Shown here: piece by piece, positions 33,301 to 36,370 of the stretch | How the letters are laid out: each line of letters opens with the position of its first letter | Numbering within the stretch: position 1 is the first letter of the stretch | Origin: Phycisphaerae bacterium | GTDB lineage: Bacteria; Planctomycetota; Phycisphaerae; UBA1845; Fen-1342 | Assembly: GCA_030612705.1 (NCBI GenBank) | Contig: JAUWNI010000030.1 | Span: 1 to 36,370, forward strand | Length of the DNA stretch: 36,370 nt | Reading direction: 5' to 3' | Made by a program: the position numbers and the translations under genes | Notes under the pieces: model-generated | Told to the model about the DNA's origin: nothing | Databases searched by the model: none | What the model saw: the letters and a program-made list of their open reading frames with translations, nothing else

Positions 33301-33409
33301 GCGGTTCCGCGACGACGGTCTGATCGCAACGCTCGAACTAGTCCGGCGGAGCACAGCGCGACCGTTGGCCACAACCAAAGAGGCATGGGGATTGACGATT
33401 GACGATTGA
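30392..33409 (+). CDS. large exported protein with two pilin-like Cys modules
   Basis: A protein of about 1005 residues. After a hydrophilic leader there is a hydrophobic signal (LMRLAAAVLPIVFIAVSARA) with an AxA site. Two modules of the same kind lie at about 511-575 and 882-945. Each has a helical part with NN or NIMSIYNL-like text, then CPxGGxY, then a C 16 residues later in TCSxH: Cys553/Cys570 and Cys918/Cys935. That pattern is typical of the C-terminal region of type II/IV pseudopilins. The rest looks like duplicated alpha/beta domains of the DUF3352-like kind, but I am not sure. ATG 30392 is preferred because GGAGA lies before it; 30380 and 30482 are alternatives. The last codons and stop are supplied by the GATTGAC repeat. 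Function is unknown. Confidence 0.72.
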   Translation: MYTHRHTTGGIGNTEVSPQPTQEPRPTASLMRLAAAVLPIVFIAVSARAGDALPFKHKVEVYREKDGDAVVFSVLLEQPFFAEEFEKSNYLRLQPLDDNAYLIYPKQTKFHQKHAAFHGRLRGGGGAMLRLSYETVTENLDGSRRVEVREGEIEVPIPTKPGGPPSIYLEWARQQNAHFLNLLSYYPRETFFQYCLLQSHARYGVEPPTLPRPPTTREDLETDLYQVVTGSLAIQQSLQRQTLSGKSKVGDLDHHISVLSPPELKSLPYEKLLEKKLEREHIEPLVREVAKLVPEDHYLLHFHSLSAAGELADLMEDWGGGLLRLLSIHARDHHLIEKFDDQLCLQRDPLTRLFADGVVAEIAITGSDLFFVEGTDVTVILRLKQPAVFEQAARRWLEERRTQCPKLVEREFNHRGHKVAARYTPDRTVSSFVVRHDDYVIFSNSHVAIRRIVDTLIGETPRLFDALDYRYVSTILPPLDDPHTGYFYASEAFLKHQVGPKAKISEKRRVQCFNNLVMLNNASLFYRLEHGRSPESLSDLVEGRFIDADKLVCPHGGTYAFDGEHDTATCSLHNRLKHLTPNAELEVLKVSTEERREYERYKQRYQAFWQQAFDPVAIRISVGRRVKLEVCVLPFANGSVYYELQDRLAEQPQPIDTSCRARSAFVSVGAVVGRERIAATLRKIPGIPEVLAADPTLTDLAWVGERVTLHVCDDDTILEVDPTRLRTLNLFGEISLFQQSTLTTAIMATSLPTYITIDIEDADKARRFLDLLTSKIFLKQGQFYGFETEFDAYRLPDYHGHANYVLSYRLYATKVRLHVALVGERLVAATKLQPLKEVIDAADTAPTSNIEPAHMLVQLNLRALDRFKDDLELYWAERSRRACHGNIMSIYNLIKLYDLPMDEINRLSEAKYGVTYFCPDGGVYIYDPDSDSVTCSVHGNRRNSRQEVGLSNNSSFARLVESLDEINARLRFRDDGLIATLELVRRSTARPLATTKEAWGLTIDD

Positions 33410-33421
33410 CGATTGGGGATT
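33390..33421. repeat. GATTGAC heptamer tandem repeat at a gene end
   Basis: Three exact GATTGAC units (33390-33396, 33397-33403, 33404-33410), then GATTGGG and GATT. It is the reverse complement of the CAATCGT family at 13142-13200 and 16706-16795. The TGA at 33407-33409 inside it ends the large exported protein, whose final residues LTIDD are also from the repeat. Confidence 0.8.
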
Positions 33422-33513
33422 ATTGCTGGGCTGAGCCGTTGAGAGCACCTACTTTGAACTCTGGACGGGGGGTGGAAATGTGGGGCACCCTCGCCGACCC
33501 GTTCCGTGCGTCG

Positions 33514-35799
33514 CTACTTGTTCAGCTCAAGCTGCCAGAGGGTCATCTCGACCTCGGAGTCCGTGAACGTCACTCCCAAGGCGGCAGAAACCTCGTTCAG
33601 AAGATTTGAAACCATTTCGTCGTTGATGTTGGGGCCAAGGTCGAGATAAGCATGGGAGTTGTCCTGCCAGGCGAGCTCGATATCTTGCGGCTCTGCGTGA
33701 ATGGAAACCGGTCGCTGAATGGCCGCGCTGAGCGCCTGCCCAAATTCCCGCAACGTACCCGTACGTTCATAAGCGGGTGACACGTCCGGATGAGGGCGGA
33801 AGATTTGAATGGGACGCTCCAACGCTCTCGCTATCCCGTGCATGTCATGCGCCCTGCATTTCTGTACTCTCCGCGCAATGCGAAAGCCGGGATACCCAGA
33901 TCGACGCACAACTTTTTCCACGTAGGACATGCACTGGTCAAGGTCCGCATCCGCCCGGACGACCCAGTCTCCCGGCAACCCGATCTCCCGCGCCACATCG
34001 ATTCCTTCCAGCCCGTGGAGAGGAACCTCCAGCGAGTATTCCAGCACGTGCAACAAACGTCGCGGAATGATCTCCGACCCCACTTGCATCGAGTGAAAGT
34101 GAGGGGCTCCGTCCCAGACAACGGTCAGCGACACAACAGGGGCGCGATCCGAGCGCTGTGCCAGCCCTAATTGCTCCAGCAATCGGCGACGCTCTTCGGG
34201 ATCGGGCGCCGGAATGTAGCGAATAACCTCGTCATCCGCGAGCGCATAATCATATCGAGCCGCCGGCGCGCCAAGCGCCGGCGGCTTGGCTGGGTTGCCG
34301 GCATATTGCCCGGGCCCGGGGGCCGGGACGTACACACAGGCACGCCAAGCCGCGAAGGCGAATACCAGAAGTCCCGTGCCGAGCAACCCGCCAAGCCTTG
34401 TTTTTACCCTTCGGCGCCAGACGGAGTAACCGATGCCCAAAAGTGCCACGATTGTTGTTGCCCCAACAATCCAGGGCCACGGTGATTTGGACGGCCGCGC
34501 GCGGGCAGTGTTCGCAACGCCTGATTCCGGCGGCTGCATCGGCTTCCGACCCCGGGAAGCATCCAGAAGTCCGACATCAACCGGCGCTGTGGCCGTAGGC
34601 GCCGGCCGCGTCGGACGTATCGAATCCGAGGTGTCAAGTCCGGTCGCGACACCCGGACTCGTTGCCTCCGCTCCCGCGTCGCGCTCGGTGCGTTCCGGCC
34701 TTTTGGCCGCCTGCTCCCGCGCGGCAAACTCCATGAGCTCCGTGAGGCTGTCGAAAACCGGCGCTGTTGTTTGCCTTGGCCGGCGTTGCCCGTGTTGGGG
34801 CGCTGGAGGTGATGGTTCGCCTTGGTCGGCGCTGCCCGTGGTGATGGTTGGCGGGTCGACGGCTATCCACTCGTCGTCCAGACGCTCGTATAAGATTTCG
34901 CCGATCTCGCCTGAATCCGCAATCCTGTAAGCCTGGCCCGAAATTAGATCCGTCACGATCGTGCCCGGAGGGAACCGCGGCTGGAAGTCTTCATCGGTGA
35001 CGGGTGGATCGAGTTCGATCGACTCCGGCTCGATAACCGTGTAGTTTCGCAGGGTCTCTCCCCGGGCTTGAAATTCCGTTTGCCAGCTTTCCGGCAGCCA
35101 GACCTGCTCATCCTCCAGGAACACCACAGAGCCAACCGTCACCGTGGATGACACGTTGCCATCCCACCCGTAACCGACGCGCTTCATCGGCAGCAGGTCC
35201 CGCTCAACATCCAGCCAGACTGTCGCGTAGCGGACGCCCTCGTAGAAGGCGTCGACGACGTGACAAGGCGTATCGGCGACAAGCTCGAGTTGGTCACGGA
35301 CGGTCCCGTGAGCCAGCAGGCTCTCCAGACTGCCGTCGTCGAGCCCCATGCCGCCCGGTTGCGGCTCGCCGAGCATCATCACGCCCCAAAGCACGGACTC
35401 ACTCAATCCGTCAACGTCGGTGCCTTCCATAACGAACCCGATCATCTGATCGGGCAGGAACGCCGCCTGAACCTCGCCGTCAAATGTACGCGTTACCGTC
35501 TGCGTCCCAAAGTCATGCTCAGCCCCCTCGATCTCCATCGATTGATCCATGGAGAAACGTCCCGTGGTGGTGTCCACGAGCACGCTCCGGAACATGTGGG
35601 CAATATGGCCGAAGGAAGAGGGGTCCTGAAAGATGTCATAGGAAATCCACAGGCTGTTGACGCGAGCCGGTCGATTGCCGGCCAGCACGCGCAACTGCTC
35701 TATGCCCAGTACGCCATCCTGACGCTGCCGGCCGAACGCGCCGTAAGGGCCAATGAGCAGCAGCGCGACCGTAACGATGATTCTTACGAGATTAGGCAT
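33514..35799 (-). CDS. exported multi-domain protein, function unknown
   Basis: A 761-residue protein with a signal peptide or anchor (LVRIIVTVALLLIGPYGAFG). Residues about 40-270 look like a LolA-type sheet protein (SLWISYDI, TRTFDGEVQAAFLP, VWLDVERDLLPM). A Pro/Ala/Arg-rich linker (about 325-430) leads to two hydrophobic segments near 440-460 and 470-490; the second ends in WRACVYVP. The last ~270 residues contain a short secretin/TonB-like stretch (LREFGQALSAAIQRPVSI, VSNLLNEVSAALGVTFT). The second hydrophobic segment resembles a lipoprotein signal, so two ancestral genes may have fused. It begins 3 bases after the Cys-rich gene's stop in the same direction. I do not recognise the whole protein. 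Confidence 0.65.
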   Translation of the reverse strand: MPNLVRIIVTVALLLIGPYGAFGRQRQDGVLGIEQLRVLAGNRPARVNSLWISYDIFQDPSSFGHIAHMFRSVLVDTTTGRFSMDQSMEIEGAEHDFGTQTVTRTFDGEVQAAFLPDQMIGFVMEGTDVDGLSESVLWGVMMLGEPQPGGMGLDDGSLESLLAHGTVRDQLELVADTPCHVVDAFYEGVRYATVWLDVERDLLPMKRVGYGWDGNVSSTVTVGSVVFLEDEQVWLPESWQTEFQARGETLRNYTVIEPESIELDPPVTDEDFQPRFPPGTIVTDLISGQAYRIADSGEIGEILYERLDDEWIAVDPPTITTGSADQGEPSPPAPQHGQRRPRQTTAPVFDSLTELMEFAAREQAAKRPERTERDAGAEATSPGVATGLDTSDSIRPTRPAPTATAPVDVGLLDASRGRKPMQPPESGVANTARARPSKSPWPWIVGATTIVALLGIGYSVWRRRVKTRLGGLLGTGLLVFAFAAWRACVYVPAPGPGQYAGNPAKPPALGAPAARYDYALADDEVIRYIPAPDPEERRRLLEQLGLAQRSDRAPVVSLTVVWDGAPHFHSMQVGSEIIPRRLLHVLEYSLEVPLHGLEGIDVAREIGLPGDWVVRADADLDQCMSYVEKVVRRSGYPGFRIARRVQKCRAHDMHGIARALERPIQIFRPHPDVSPAYERTGTLREFGQALSAAIQRPVSIHAEPQDIELAWQDNSHAYLDLGPNINDEMVSNLLNEVSAALGVTFTDSEVEMTLWQLELNK

Positions 35800-35802
35800 T
35801 CG

Positions 35803-36225
35803 TTATTGGAGAGGTTCCTCTGCGCAGGGACTATTCAAATTACAATCCGTCTGAAACGCGCCGGGACAATCAGCATAGTATTTCTCCGACTTATCACATA
35901 AGCAAGCCCAATTGCACGGGTTGATTTCCTCTTCGGAGAAAGTACCACAAGACGTGTACACGGGGTAGCAGACCCTGAATCCCTCGACGTCAACTCCGGC
36001 GCACTGCACTGTTATCAAGTTAGCTATCGTCGCGCACCCGCTTGAGCAGTAGGCACAACCCGATCCCAAGCAGGTAACCGACGGAAACCCTACGCAAGTC
36101 GAGTTTGGCGCGGGAAGACAGTCTTGGCAATCGTCAGCAACCGCTGAATCGGCCCAAGGCCACCAAACCAACGTCACCACTACCGCGACCAAGAGGGCAC
36201 GGGTGAACAAAGAAAACCTTTTCAT
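35803..36225 (-). CDS. secreted cysteine-rich protein, function unknown
   Basis: A 140-residue protein with a good Sec signal (ALLVAVVVTLVWWPWADSAVA, cut likely before DDC) and 16 cysteines in the ~110-residue mature part, in a disulfide-like spread (CQDC, CLGSGCAYCSSGC, CNWACLC, CPGAFQTDC). GGAGAG lies before the ATG. It is the first gene of a two-gene unit with the 761-residue exported protein (3-base gap), so the two probably act together in the envelope or outside the cell. No catalytic motif is visible; a disulfide-rich binding or structural role is a guess. Confidence 0.7.
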   Translation of the reverse strand: MKRFSLFTRALLVAVVVTLVWWPWADSAVADDCQDCLPAPNSTCVGFPSVTCLGSGCAYCSSGCATIANLITVQCAGVDVEGFRVCYPVYTSCGTFSEEEINPCNWACLCDKSEKYYADCPGAFQTDCNLNSPCAEEPLQ

Positions 36226-36279
36226 GATTCACTCTCCACGTGGGTTCCCCAATCTAATCCGATGGACATGCCGGCATTC

Positions 36280-36370
36280 GGGGGGGGGGGGGCGCCGGCC
36301 GCGGGGGGGGGGGCGGGCGGGGGCGCGGCGGGGGGGGGGGGGGGGGCTGGCGGGGGGGGGGGCGTGTGGG
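36280..36370. other. poly-G low-complexity contig end
   Basis: Runs of 10 to 17 G broken by single C, A or T bases. It does not resemble the neighbouring genome, which is about 55-65 % GC with normal complexity. It most likely comes from two-colour-chemistry dark-cycle reads or trimming failure at an assembly end, not from biology. Confidence 0.9.

Noticed and set aside
13142-33421. CAATCGT heptamer arrays as a CRISPR array
   Set aside because: Units are 7 bases without spacers and are found at three separate places; no cas genes are present.
36280-36370. G-quadruplex or telomere-like element at the end
   Set aside because: The runs are irregular and sit exactly at the sequence edge, which fits a read artefact better.

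Overview
The window is GC-rich, closely packed bacterial DNA. Several marks point to a planctomycete, probably of a Phycisphaerae-like anaerobic lineage: a zinc-ribbon tail of the form CARCGYLLRGL...RCPECG on a membrane protein, a trigger factor-clpP-clpP neighbourhood, secreted Cys-rich and multi-domain proteins of unknown function, and many palindromic intergenic repeats. Ferredoxin-linked enzymes (indolepyruvate:ferredoxin oxidoreductase type, a free 2[4Fe-4S] ferredoxin, an Fe-S flavoenzyme) suggest anaerobic or micro-oxic life. No rRNA, tRNA, CRISPR array or transposase gene was seen. The last ~90 bases are almost pure G and look like an assembly or sequencing artefact at a contig end.

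Region 1 (422-19574) is a single-strand block of fifteen genes, many joined by ATGA-type start/stop overlaps. In order: iorA and iorB (2-oxoacid:ferredoxin oxidoreductase); HyuA and HyuB (ATP-dependent hydantoinase/oxoprolinase/lactamase superfamily); an acyl-CoA dehydrogenase; a two-subunit methylmalonyl-CoA-mutase-type B12 enzyme; a small MNT-type nucleotidyltransferase; a molybdenum hydroxylase made of an FAD subunit and a fused [2Fe-2S]-Mo subunit; a family III CoA-transferase; a thiolase-like protein; an Old-Yellow-Enzyme-type FMN/Fe-S/FAD reductase; a ferredoxin; and a small ATC-hydrolase/DUF6125-like protein. This reads as a catabolic supercluster. Hydroxylation and reduction of a ring, ATP-driven opening of a cyclic amide, CoA activation, oxidation, B12 rearrangement and thiolysis could form one route. 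The substrate is unknown and the pathway is an inference.

Region 2 (19575-21778) is repeat-rich intergenic DNA around one minus-strand gene for a B12-binding-fold protein that lacks the usual cobalamin-ligating histidine. It contains a perfect 28-bp inverted repeat and a second, imperfect 37-bp one.

Region 3 (21779-25602) is protein quality control: a small membrane peptide, trigger factor with an acidic repeat tail, two different ClpP subunits and a small exported protein. It is followed on the minus strand by a membrane-anchored coiled-coil protein ending in a BRCT-like domain.

Region 4 (27055-36370) has xseB, a ComF-type phosphoribosyltransferase, a zinc-ribbon membrane protein, a TetR regulator with a good promoter, a large exported protein carrying two pilin-like Cys modules, and a minus-strand pair (Cys-rich secreted protein and a 761-residue exported protein). 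Two copies of a ~105-145 bp dispersed repeat precede xseB and the large exported protein. A heptamer repeat family (CAATCGT/GATTGAC) occurs at three places, once inside the molybdenum hydroxylase reading frame and once supplying a stop codon.
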